Positions 5,990-12,559 of a DNA stretch of 15,343 nt are shown piece after piece. Numbering within the stretch: position 1 is the stretch's first letter; every line of letters starts with the position of its first letter. The DNA is taken from assembly GCA_046724435.1 (NCBI GenBank), contig JBKOWN010000126.1:1-15343 (forward strand). The letters are read 5' to 3'. The notes beneath the pieces were generated by a model that had not been told where the DNA came from, searched no databases, and saw nothing but the letters and a program-made list of their open reading frames with translations. This DNA is from JALZAA01 sp046724435. GTDB lineage: Bacteria; Actinomycetota; Acidimicrobiia; IMCC26256; JACDBD01. The translations under genes and the position numbers were made by a program.

Positions 5990-7356
5990 TGATCCGGCTG
6001 TACGACACGTTCTCGCGCGAGAAGGTCGAGCTCGTCACCCGCGATCCCGGCCGCGTCTCGATCTACGTTTGCGGCCCAACGGTCTACGAAGTGCCGCACG
6101 TCGGGCACGGCCGCGCTGCACTCGTGTTCGACATCATCCGTCGCTACCTCGAGTGGCGCGGCCTCGACGTCGACTTCGTCAGCAACGTCACCGACGTCGA
6201 GGACAAGATCATCGCCCGCGCCGCCGAGGAGGGCAGCACCGAGCCGGAGGTGGCACAACGCTACGAAGCGGCGTACTGGGCCGAGATGGACCGCCTCGGT
6301 GTGCGCCGGCCCGATTCGCTGCCGCGCGCGACCGCTTACGTCGACCGCATGGTGAAGCTCATCGGCGAGCTCATCGACGACGGCCGCGCCTACGTGGTCG
6401 AAGGTCAGGGCGTGTACTTCGACGTCGCGTCGTTCCCCGAATACGGCGAGCTCGCGCACCGGCGCCTGGAGGATCTTCTCGGTTCGGCGGGCGCACGCGT
6501 CGACGTCGACGAGCGCAAGCGGAGCCCGGTCGACTTCGCGCTCTGGAAGTCGGCCAAGCCGGGCGAGCCGGCGTGGGATTCGCCGTGGGGCAAGGGCCGC
6601 CCCGGCTGGCACATCGAGTGCTCGACGATGTCGCTCGACCTTTTGGGCGAGGGCTTCGACATCCACGGTGGTGGCGACGACCTGATCTTCCCCCACCACG
6701 AGAACGAGCGGGCTCAGGCCCAGGGCGCCGGCCACCCGTTCGCCCGGTACTGGGTTCACAACGGCATGGTGATGGTCGGCGCCGAGAAGATGGCGAAGTC
6801 GCTCGGCAACTTCACGACGCTGAAGGACGCGTTGGACGCGCACGGCCCGCGCGCGATGCGCATGGCGGTGCTGCAGACGCACTACCGCAGCCCGGTCGAG
6901 ATCGGCGATCGCGAGCTCGACGACAGCGGCGCAGCCGTTGCGCGGCTCGACGCGCTCGCCCGCCGGGCGCGAGTCGCGGACGTTGCCGCCGACGCGCCGC
7001 TCGACGACGACGCAGTAGCCGAGTTCACGGCGGCGATGGACGACGACTTCGGCACGCCGGAGGCGATGGCGGTCGTCTTCCGCCTCGCCCGTGACGCCAA
7101 CAGCGCGATCGACGAGGGCGACCTGGAGCGAGCCGCACGCGGGCTGGCGACGGTGCGCGAGCTGACCCGCGCCCTCGGGCTCGAGCTCGACGACGGCTCG
7201 GGGGCCGACGACGACGAGATCGACGAGCTCGTGCGACGCCGCGCCGAGGCCCGCTCGGCGGGCGACTTCGCCGCGGCCGACCGCATCCGCGCCGAGCTCG
7301 CCGACCGTGGCATCACGCTCGAGGACACGCCGACCGGCACGATCTGGCACCGGTGA
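5989..7356 (+). CDS. cysS: Cysteine--tRNA ligase CysS
   Basis: Charges tRNA-Cys with cysteine; class I synthetase of 455 residues, the usual length. The HIGH motif appears as HVGH (37-40). The zinc site that selects cysteine is complete: Cys28 (YVCGPTVYE), Cys211 (GWHIECSTM), His236 and Glu240 (FPHHENE). The KMSKS motif is KMAKS (267-271), a mild change that keeps both lysines. The C-terminal region has the DALR-like helical part and an RAEARSAGDFAAADRIR segment typical of CysRS ends. The ATG at 5989 is set by the one-base overlap with ispF and the MIRLYDT start; the same frame is open further upstream but that part is only a shadow of ispF. MshC, a paralogue in mycothiol synthesis, is excluded by the full length and the anticodon-binding C-terminus. 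Confidence 0.96.
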   Translation: MIRLYDTFSREKVELVTRDPGRVSIYVCGPTVYEVPHVGHGRAALVFDIIRRYLEWRGLDVDFVSNVTDVEDKIIARAAEEGSTEPEVAQRYEAAYWAEMDRLGVRRPDSLPRATAYVDRMVKLIGELIDDGRAYVVEGQGVYFDVASFPEYGELAHRRLEDLLGSAGARVDVDERKRSPVDFALWKSAKPGEPAWDSPWGKGRPGWHIECSTMSLDLLGEGFDIHGGGDDLIFPHHENERAQAQGAGHPFARYWVHNGMVMVGAEKMAKSLGNFTTLKDALDAHGPRAMRMAVLQTHYRSPVEIGDRELDDSGAAVARLDALARRARVADVAADAPLDDDAVAEFTAAMDDDFGTPEAMAVVFRLARDANSAIDEGDLERAARGLATVRELTRALGLELDDGSGADDDEIDELVRRRAEARSAGDFAAADRIRAELADRGITLEDTPTGTIWHR

Positions 7357-8123
7357 CGCCGCGACGGAGCGCCGCCGTCGGCGCCCCCGGGGTGGGCGGC
7401 GAACGGGTCGAGGGGCGGCGGGCGGTGAGCGAGCTGCTGACGGCGGGGCGCCGCCGGGTGCGCACGGTATGGGTCGCGGCGGGGCGGTCGGCGGACCTCG
7501 CCGAGCTCGCCGACGACGCGGCGCGCCGGGGCGTTCCCGTTCAACGTGTCACCCGCGAGGAGCTCGACGACCTGGCCGCGACGGAGGTGCCGCAGGGCAT
7601 CGTCGCCGACGCCGACCCGATCGAGCCCACAAGCGTCGACGCACTCCTCGCCGCGCCCCGAGCGTTCCTCGTCGCGCTCGACGGCGTCACCGACCCGCAG
7701 AACCTGGGCGCGATCGTGCGTACCGCCGAGACTGCCGGCGCCACCGGCGTCGTGCTGCCGCGCCATCGCGCCGCGCGCATTACTCCCGCGGTCACGAAGG
7801 CAGCAGCAGGCGCGATCGAGTATCTCCCGATCGCCACCGCTGCCGGGATCCCGGCAGCGATCATCCAGGCGGCCCGCGCCGACGTGTGGACGATCGGGCT
7901 CGACGCGGACGGAGACGTCACGGTCGACGAGCTCGCCGTCGCCGATCGTCCGCTGATGCTCGTCTTTGGCGCGGAAGGTCGGGGTCTTTCGCGCCTCGCG
8001 CGCGAACGCTGCGACGTCGTCGCGCGAATCCCGATGCATGGCCATGTCGCGTCGTTGAACGTGGGCTCGGCCGCCGCGATCGCGTGCGCAACTGTCGCGC
8101 GCGTTCGCACGGCTAGCCTTTGA
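7353..8123 (+). CDS. rlmB: 23S rRNA (guanosine 2'-O)-methyltransferase RlmB / TrmH family
   Basis: A 256-residue SPOUT (SpoU) methyltransferase that would methylate a ribose in 23S rRNA using S-adenosylmethionine bound in a trefoil knot. The N-terminal substrate-binding domain starts at GERVEGRRAVSELL. The three SpoU motifs are clear: DGVTDPQNLGAIVRTAE (110-126, with Asn117 and Arg123), LVFGAEGRGL (203-212) and IPMHGHVASLNVGSAAAI (226-243). The GTG start overlaps the cysS stop by four bases (GTGA). The cysS-rlmB order is the same as in mycobacteria, which supports RlmB over other TrmH-like proteins; the exact methylated base is inferred. Confidence 0.92.
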   Translation: MTPRRSAAVGAPGVGGERVEGRRAVSELLTAGRRRVRTVWVAAGRSADLAELADDAARRGVPVQRVTREELDDLAATEVPQGIVADADPIEPTSVDALLAAPRAFLVALDGVTDPQNLGAIVRTAETAGATGVVLPRHRAARITPAVTKAAAGAIEYLPIATAAGIPAAIIQAARADVWTIGLDADGDVTVDELAVADRPLMLVFGAEGRGLSRLARERCDVVARIPMHGHVASLNVGSAAAIACATVARVRTASL

Positions 8124-8129
8124 CGCTGC

Positions 8130-8202
8130 GCCGGAGTAGCTCAGCTGGCAGAGCAGCTGATTTGTAATCAGCAGGCCGTCGGTTCGAATCCGACCTCCGG
8201 CT
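8130..8202 (+). tRNA. tRNA-Thr (anticodon UGU)
   Basis: A full cloverleaf of 73 bases without encoded CCA. Acceptor GCCGGAG (8130-8136) pairs with CTCCGGC (8195-8201), with T8202 as discriminator. The D stem is GCTC/GAGC, and the anticodon stem GCTGA/TCAGC holds loop TTTGTAA with TGT at 8163-8165. The T arm is GTCGG-TTCGAAT-CCGAC. It starts six bases after the rlmB stop and may be processed from the same transcript or have its own promoter. Confidence 0.97.
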
Positions 8203-8250
8203 CAACCCTTGTCGCCACTCGTCAGCGCCTTCGCAAGCTCCGGCGTTGCT

Positions 8251-8273
8251 GCGGCGGTCGGCAAAGCCGCCGC
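8251..8273 (+). terminator. GC hairpin downstream of tRNA-Thr, possible terminator
   Basis: GCGGCGG (8251-8257) and CCGCCGC (8267-8273) pair around a 9-base loop that itself can pair CGGC/GCCG across AAA. It lies in the 132-bp gap between the tRNA and the DUF3263 gene. No T-run follows, so termination is a guess from position. No convincing promoter for the next gene was found in the rest of the gap. Confidence 0.3.
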
Positions 8274-8334
8274 CTCCGCGCCGATCGCCCGAAATGCTTG
8301 CTCTTGATGCCACCAGCGACCACTATCGACACCT

Positions 8335-8592
8335 ATGAGCCTCTCGGCGCGCGGTCGCGCGATCCTGGACTTCGAGCGGGCCTGGCGTCAGCTCCGGGGC
8401 CCGAAAGAGGTCGCGATCCGCGAACACTTCAGCATCTCGCCATCGCGCTACTACGAGGTGTTGAACGCGTTGCTCGAGGACGCCGATGCGCTCGCGTACG
8501 ATCCGCTCACGGTCAAGCGTGCGCAGCGGGTGCGCAACCAGCGCCGGCGAATCCGCATGGAAGGCCGACGCGCCGACCCGGAGTCCCGGTGA
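8335..8592 (+). CDS. DUF3263 family small protein
   Basis: An 85-residue basic protein of the actinobacterial DUF3263 family, recognised by its pattern of a short N-terminal helix (ARGRAILDFERAW), a helix-turn-helix-like centre (KEVAIREHFSISPSRYYEVLNALL) and an Arg-rich end. The centre resembles a small DNA-binding fold, so a regulatory role is plausible; no function is established that I can name. In M. tuberculosis the family member Rv0430 lies directly before virR (Rv0431), and here too it overlaps the next, VirR-like, gene by four bases. No clear Shine-Dalgarno sequence precedes the ATG. Confidence 0.85.
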   Translation: MSLSARGRAILDFERAWRQLRGPKEVAIREHFSISPSRYYEVLNALLEDADALAYDPLTVKRAQRVRNQRRRIRMEGRRADPESR

Positions 8593-9125
8593 CGATGGCC
8601 TCGCCGGCTGGGAGCGGCGTCGGCGGGCGCGGAAGGTCGGGCGTCAACTCGGCGGTGCGCGGCGCCGGGCTCGTCGGTCTCGCGGTCGTGCTCGGCATCG
8701 TTCTCCTCCAGGTGGTCGACAAGGGGCCGAGCGGGCACGGCGCCACCCCGGCTCACAAGAGCCAGGCAACGACGACACCGACACCCACGTCGGCGGCTCT
8801 CCCCGCGTCGTCCCAGCCCGCGACTACGGCCAAGGGCAATGCCAAGCCGCGTAGCGAAGTGCGCATCCTCGTCCTCAACGCCGGAGCCGCGTCGGGTGCT
8901 GCCGGCAACATGACCAACAAGCTCCGCGCGCTCGGGTATCAACTCGCTCCACCGGATAACACGACCGCGCGCAAGGGCACGGCCGTGCAGTGCAAACAGG
9001 GCTTCGACAAGGAAGCTACGCAGCTCCAAGGCGACGTCGGCGCGGGCACGACCATCGAGCCGCTCCCGAACCCCCCGCTCCCGGGAACCGAGAACGTGAA
9101 CTGCGTCGTGCTCGTCGGGCAGTAA
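8589..9125 (+). CDS. LytR_C-domain membrane protein, VirR-like
   Basis: A 178-residue protein with a short cytoplasmic N-terminus, one membrane helix (about 26-43), a Thr/Pro/Ser/Ala-rich linker (about 50-85) and a C-terminal LytR_C domain (about 89-176; EVRILVLNAGAASGAA then YQL... and a closing CVVLVGQ strand). LytR_C domains sit outside the membrane and are linked to cell-wall polymer handling; the mycobacterial counterpart VirR affects envelope integrity and vesicle release. Two cysteines in the outer domain, Cys135 and Cys172, could form a disulphide. The GTG at 8589 overlaps the DUF3263 stop (GTGA); the ATG at 8595 is an alternative. Pairing with DUF3263 supports the VirR-like call. Confidence 0.82.
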   Translation: MTMASPAGSGVGGRGRSGVNSAVRGAGLVGLAVVLGIVLLQVVDKGPSGHGATPAHKSQATTTPTPTSAALPASSQPATTAKGNAKPRSEVRILVLNAGAASGAAGNMTNKLRALGYQLAPPDNTTARKGTAVQCKQGFDKEATQLQGDVGAGTTIEPLPNPPLPGTENVNCVVLVGQ

Positions 9126-9133
9126 CGCCGCAC

Positions 9134-9922
9134 GTGGAGCTGCCGGCGCCGCTGCTGCCGTTGGCGGCCCATCCACGTGAAGCAGCCGTGCTCGTCGACT
9201 TCGACGGGTCGATCTCCGCCATCGTCGACGACCCCGCCGCCGCTCACGTCCTGCCCGGCGCGCGCGAGGCGCTCGCAGGGCTCATCAGAGTGATCGGGAC
9301 CGTAGCGGTCGTCAGCGGGCGGCCGGTCGAGTTCCTCGCCCGGGCGATCGACCTTCCCGACCTCACGCTGGTCGGGCAGTACGGGCTCGAGCGGATGGTC
9401 GACGGGCGGGCGGTCGTCGACGCCCGCGCCGAGCCCTATCTCGACGCGGTCGCGGCCGCGGCCGCCGAGATCGAGCGGGAGCTTCCCGACCTGCTCGTCG
9501 AGCGCAAGGCGGGCGTCGCCGTGACGGTCCACTGGCGGACGGCCCCCGAGCGCGCGGCCGCCGCCGACGCGGTCGTCGAGCGGGTCGCCCGGCGTCACGG
9601 CCTCGCGGTGTACCAGACCAAGATGGCGCGCGAGCTGAGACCGCCGGTTCGCGCCGACAAGGGCACCGCAGTGGAGGCCCTCGTCGAGAGCGCCACCAAC
9701 GCCTGCTTCGCCGGCGACGACCGTGGCGACCTGGTCGCGTTCGCCGCCCTCGCCCGGTTCCGCGACGCGGGACGCCTCGAGCACGCCGTCCGCATCGCGG
9801 TCGGCTCGGCGGAGGCGCCCCCCGAGCTGCTCGAGCGCGCCGATCTCGTCGTCGACGGTCCGGCCGGCCTGGTGTCGGTGCTCGAAGAACTGGCGCGCGC
9901 CGCTACGCGTACGCCGCGCTGA
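9134..9922 (+). CDS. otsB: Trehalose-6-phosphate phosphatase OtsB-like (HAD superfamily)
   Basis: A 262-residue HAD phosphatase expected to remove phosphate from trehalose 6-phosphate in the cytoplasm. Motif I is VDFDGSIS with nucleophile Asp22 and acid/base Asp24; the usual Thr after Gly is Ser26. Motif II is VVSGRP (59-64), the motif III lysine is Lys176 (ADKGTAVEALV), and motif IV is FAGDDRGDLVAF (192-203), close to the GDDxGDLxAF form of OtsB in actinobacteria. The GTG at 9134 starts eight bases after the VirR-like gene; no Shine-Dalgarno is visible. Its 3' end overlaps the tail of the converging OtsA-like gene by 20 bases. Phosphatases for other glycosyl phosphates share this fold, so the substrate rests on family resemblance and the neighbouring GT20 gene. 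Confidence 0.85.
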   Translation: MELPAPLLPLAAHPREAAVLVDFDGSISAIVDDPAAAHVLPGAREALAGLIRVIGTVAVVSGRPVEFLARAIDLPDLTLVGQYGLERMVDGRAVVDARAEPYLDAVAAAAAEIERELPDLLVERKAGVAVTVHWRTAPERAAAADAVVERVARRHGLAVYQTKMARELRPPVRADKGTAVEALVESATNACFAGDDRGDLVAFAALARFRDAGRLEHAVRIAVGSAEAPPELLERADLVVDGPAGLVSVLEELARAATRTPR

Positions 9923-11279
9923 TCTGCGCCTTCAGCCAGCTCGCCGGCGTGTGCACGGACGCGAGGTCGCGCAACCGGGCGGCCTGCTCGCGCCGGACGT
10001 CGGCCGGCATCGACAACGCCGTGGCCAGCGCGCTCGCAGACTGATCGAGGTCGTAGGGGTGCGCCTCGAGCACCGCCGGGGCGAGCTCGTCGTAGGCCCC
10101 CGCCTCCGGCGAGAGGCAGACGACCCCGTCGCGGCGGTTCACCATCGGGCCCTCTTTCGCCACCAGGTTGAGGCCGTCCTTCAGCGGGTTGACGAGCAAC
10201 GCGTCGTACCGCGCGTACCCGGCCACACTGCGGGGAAAGTCGTCGCGCAGGTCCATCACGACCGGGTCCCACCCGCGTCGCGCCCACCGGTCGTTCAGCC
10301 GGGCCGCCGCCTGCTCGACTTCCTGCCGGTAGGCCTGGTACTCGGGCAGTCCCTGGCGGGACTCGTTCAGCATCGCGACGAACACGACCCGCTCGCGCCA
10401 TTCGGGCGCGCGCTCCAGGAGAAGGTCGAACGCGAGGAAGCCGCGCACGATGTTCTTCGACGGCTCGAGGCGATCGCTGCGCAGAAGGAGCATGCGGTCA
10501 CCGAGGTACGTCTCGAGCGCATCGAGCGCGCCGCGACCCTCGGGCGAGTCGATCGCGTCGCCCAGGTCCGCGGGGTCGGGACCGAGGGGAGCGGCGAACG
10601 TCGCCGCCCGCGGGTAATCGTCGCCGAGGACGACCTCCACGCACGCCTCGTAGGCGCGCGCCCACCGCCGGCTGTGAAACCCGCACGAGACGGTCGCCAT
10701 CGACTCGCAGATCGCGCGGCCGACGTCGTCGGGCAGCACACGGATCGAGTTGGGCCCGCAGAACGGCGTGTGCGTGAAATGCACGACCCGCAGATCGGGC
10801 CGGCGGTTCCTGAGATCACCGGGCACGAGCGCGAGGTGGTAGTCCTGGACGAGCACGACGTCGCCGTTCGACGCGGTTTCGACCACGCGATCGGCGAACG
10901 CACGGTTGACGGCGACGTAGGCGTCCCACGCCTCCCGGAAGCGCTCGTCGAACCGCGGACGGCGCGGTAGGTCGAACAGCCCGTGGTGAAGGAACCACAA
11001 CGTCGCGTTCGACACGATGTCGTAGTGGAGTCGGTGTTGGCGGGGGTCGAGGGCGAGGAGCTCGAGGCCGATGTCCGGGAGCTCGGTCGCGCCCTCGGTC
11101 GCGGCTGCCCGGTCGTCGTCGGTCATGGCGGCAGCCACCCAGCCGACCGGCTCGTCGGTGCCCCCGCTCAACAGCCGCCCGAGCGTTCCGGCCAGACCGC
11201 CCGAGCCGCGACGAGCCCGGAACGAGCCGTCCTCGGCGCGGACGAACGTCGCCGGCCCCCGATGGGAGACGACGATCAC
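9903..11279 (-). CDS. Divergent OtsA-like glycosyltransferase (GT20)
   Basis: A 458-residue GT20 enzyme, most like trehalose-6-phosphate synthase, which transfers glucose from a nucleotide sugar to glucose 6-phosphate. Family marks include GSGGLAGTL (26-33, sugar-nucleotide loop), WFLHHGLFD (95-103), VQDYHL (144-149, Asp146), HFTHTPF (167-173, His170), RLEPSKN (270-276, Arg270 and Lys275 for phosphates) and NPLKDGLNLVAKE (364-376). It departs from E. coli OtsA at several normally fixed spots: THTPF for HIPFP, PSKN for YSKG, and a GPMVNRRDG segment after LVAKE. The product may therefore be trehalose phosphate or a related glycoside. The GTG start overlaps the stop of the TreT-like gene by four bases, so the two form one operon. 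Its stop lies inside the 3' end of otsB. Confidence 0.82.
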   Translation of the reverse strand: MIVVSHRGPATFVRAEDGSFRARRGSGGLAGTLGRLLSGGTDEPVGWVAAAMTDDDRAAATEGATELPDIGLELLALDPRQHRLHYDIVSNATLWFLHHGLFDLPRRPRFDERFREAWDAYVAVNRAFADRVVETASNGDVVLVQDYHLALVPGDLRNRRPDLRVVHFTHTPFCGPNSIRVLPDDVGRAICESMATVSCGFHSRRWARAYEACVEVVLGDDYPRAATFAAPLGPDPADLGDAIDSPEGRGALDALETYLGDRMLLLRSDRLEPSKNIVRGFLAFDLLLERAPEWRERVVFVAMLNESRQGLPEYQAYRQEVEQAAARLNDRWARRGWDPVVMDLRDDFPRSVAGYARYDALLVNPLKDGLNLVAKEGPMVNRRDGVVCLSPEAGAYDELAPAVLEAHPYDLDQSASALATALSMPADVRREQAARLRDLASVHTPASWLKAQISAAYA

Positions 11280-12559
11280 GCGCGGAGTTCCGTCAGCAGG
11301 CGGAGCCAGTCCTCGAGCTCGCGGGTCGACAGGAAGTTCGCGCGCACGTGCTCCTTGCCCTGCGAGCCCATCGCGTCTGCGCCCACGGGATCGGCGAGCA
11401 GATCCACCGTGCTAGCGGCGCACTCGTCGACCGAGCCGACGAGGTAGCCGTCGAAGCCGTCACGGATTTGGAGGACGATGCCGCCGGCGCGCCCGCCGAC
11501 GACGGGCCGGGACTTCCAGAGCGCCTCGCTCACGGTCAACCCGAAGCCCTCCCGTACCGATTTCTGGATTGCGACGTCGGCGACGCGCTGGAAGGCGTTG
11601 ATCTGCACGTTGCCGACCTGATGGAGGTTCGAGAGCGTGTGGATGTCGGGGTCGCCGGCCCGCTCCTCCTGGACCTCCTCCCAGACGCGGAATCCTTCCG
11701 GGTCGTCCGTGGCCATGGAGCCCGCGAGCAGCAGCTGGGCGTCGGTGACCTTCTCGCGGACGACGCGAAACGCGCGGATCACGCCGACAGGGTCCTTCCA
11801 GGGGTCGTACCGGCTCACCTGGCAGACGATCGGGCGCCGCACGTCGAGCCCGTACTGGCGGCACAGCTCCTCGGCGAACGGGAGCGGCATCTCGAGGTTC
11901 TTCACCGAGAGCGGATCGATCGACGGATGACATTCGACGACGCGATCCATCGAGAGCGAGTCGGGGACGAACTCCTTCAGCGTCCAGACCGACGCGTCGT
12001 GGAGCTCGACGTACGGTCGGAAGAACTCCCAGACCGACGGGTTGGCGTCGGTCAGGTCGATGTGGCAGCGCCACACCCACTTCGTGTCCGACGACCGGAG
12101 CGACGAGTCCCGCACGTAGCTCCGCAGCGCCACCGGTTGCGGGTCGTGCGCGATGACGAAGTCCCATTCGCCTTCGAGGCGGAGCGCGTTGTCGAGCACG
12201 TGCTCGAGGTAGACGCGTTGCTTCCGGCTCGACCAGTCGATGTCGGCGCCTTGCAGCCCGTTATGCACTTCCTTCGTGATGCCGAAGAACTCGTCGCTGC
12301 CCCTGAGCACCTGCCACTCGGCGTCGATGCCGACGCTGCGTAGCAGCGGGACGTGGGTGGCGAGGACCTCGGCCACGCCACCGCCATAGGCGGTCGCATT
12401 GATGTGGAGGACGCGACATCCGCGGAGCGGCGCCGCCTGCTCCTTGATGCGCTCGACCACCTCGGGTCCCACGATCGGCGCGTACTCGCCGAGGTCCTTC
12501 TCGAGGAGCGGGACACGTTCCGGCACTCGGTGCAATCTATCTACCGTGGCTCTCGCCAT
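11276..12559 (-). CDS. TreT-like trehalose synthase (GT4 glycosyltransferase)
   Basis: A 427-residue GT4 glycosyltransferase resembling TreT, which makes trehalose directly from NDP-glucose and glucose. The N-terminal domain has HINATAYGGGVAE (52-64) and SDEFFGITKEVHNGLQG, both close to TreT. HDPQ (138-141) and CHIDL (165-169) follow, then the C-terminal nucleotide-sugar domain with SRYDPWKDP (249-257) and the E-x7-E motif EGFGLTVSE (337-345). The ATG at 12559 is preceded by GGGAG at five bases; it lies inside the 5' end of the divergent glycerate kinase gene. A GTG at 12526 would avoid that overlap and still keep all motifs. Longer in-frame starts inside the kinase gene give a low-complexity Ser/Pro/Ala leader and are rejected. 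Cotranscribed with the OtsA-like gene. Confidence 0.83.
   Translation of the reverse strand: MARATVDRLHRVPERVPLLEKDLGEYAPIVGPEVVERIKEQAAPLRGCRVLHINATAYGGGVAEVLATHVPLLRSVGIDAEWQVLRGSDEFFGITKEVHNGLQGADIDWSSRKQRVYLEHVLDNALRLEGEWDFVIAHDPQPVALRSYVRDSSLRSSDTKWVWRCHIDLTDANPSVWEFFRPYVELHDASVWTLKEFVPDSLSMDRVVECHPSIDPLSVKNLEMPLPFAEELCRQYGLDVRRPIVCQVSRYDPWKDPVGVIRAFRVVREKVTDAQLLLAGSMATDDPEGFRVWEEVQEERAGDPDIHTLSNLHQVGNVQINAFQRVADVAIQKSVREGFGLTVSEALWKSRPVVGGRAGGIVLQIRDGFDGYLVGSVDECAASTVDLLADPVGADAMGSQGKEHVRANFLSTRELEDWLRLLTELRA

Noticed and set aside
5692..7350. A 552-codon open frame on the minus strand opposite ispF and cysS
   Set aside because: cysS and ispF have full catalytic motifs on the plus strand. 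The antisense product is low-complexity and shows no recognisable domain.
8113..8313. A 66-codon minus-strand frame across the tRNA
   Set aside because: Its middle reads SDSNRRPADYKSAALP, the familiar artefact obtained by translating the antisense strand of a tRNA-Thr gene. It is not a protein gene.
8203..8334. A promoter for the DUF3263 gene
   Set aside because: TTG-like and TAT-like hexamers exist (near 8298, 8304 and 8324) but none is spaced 16-18 bases apart, so no call is made.
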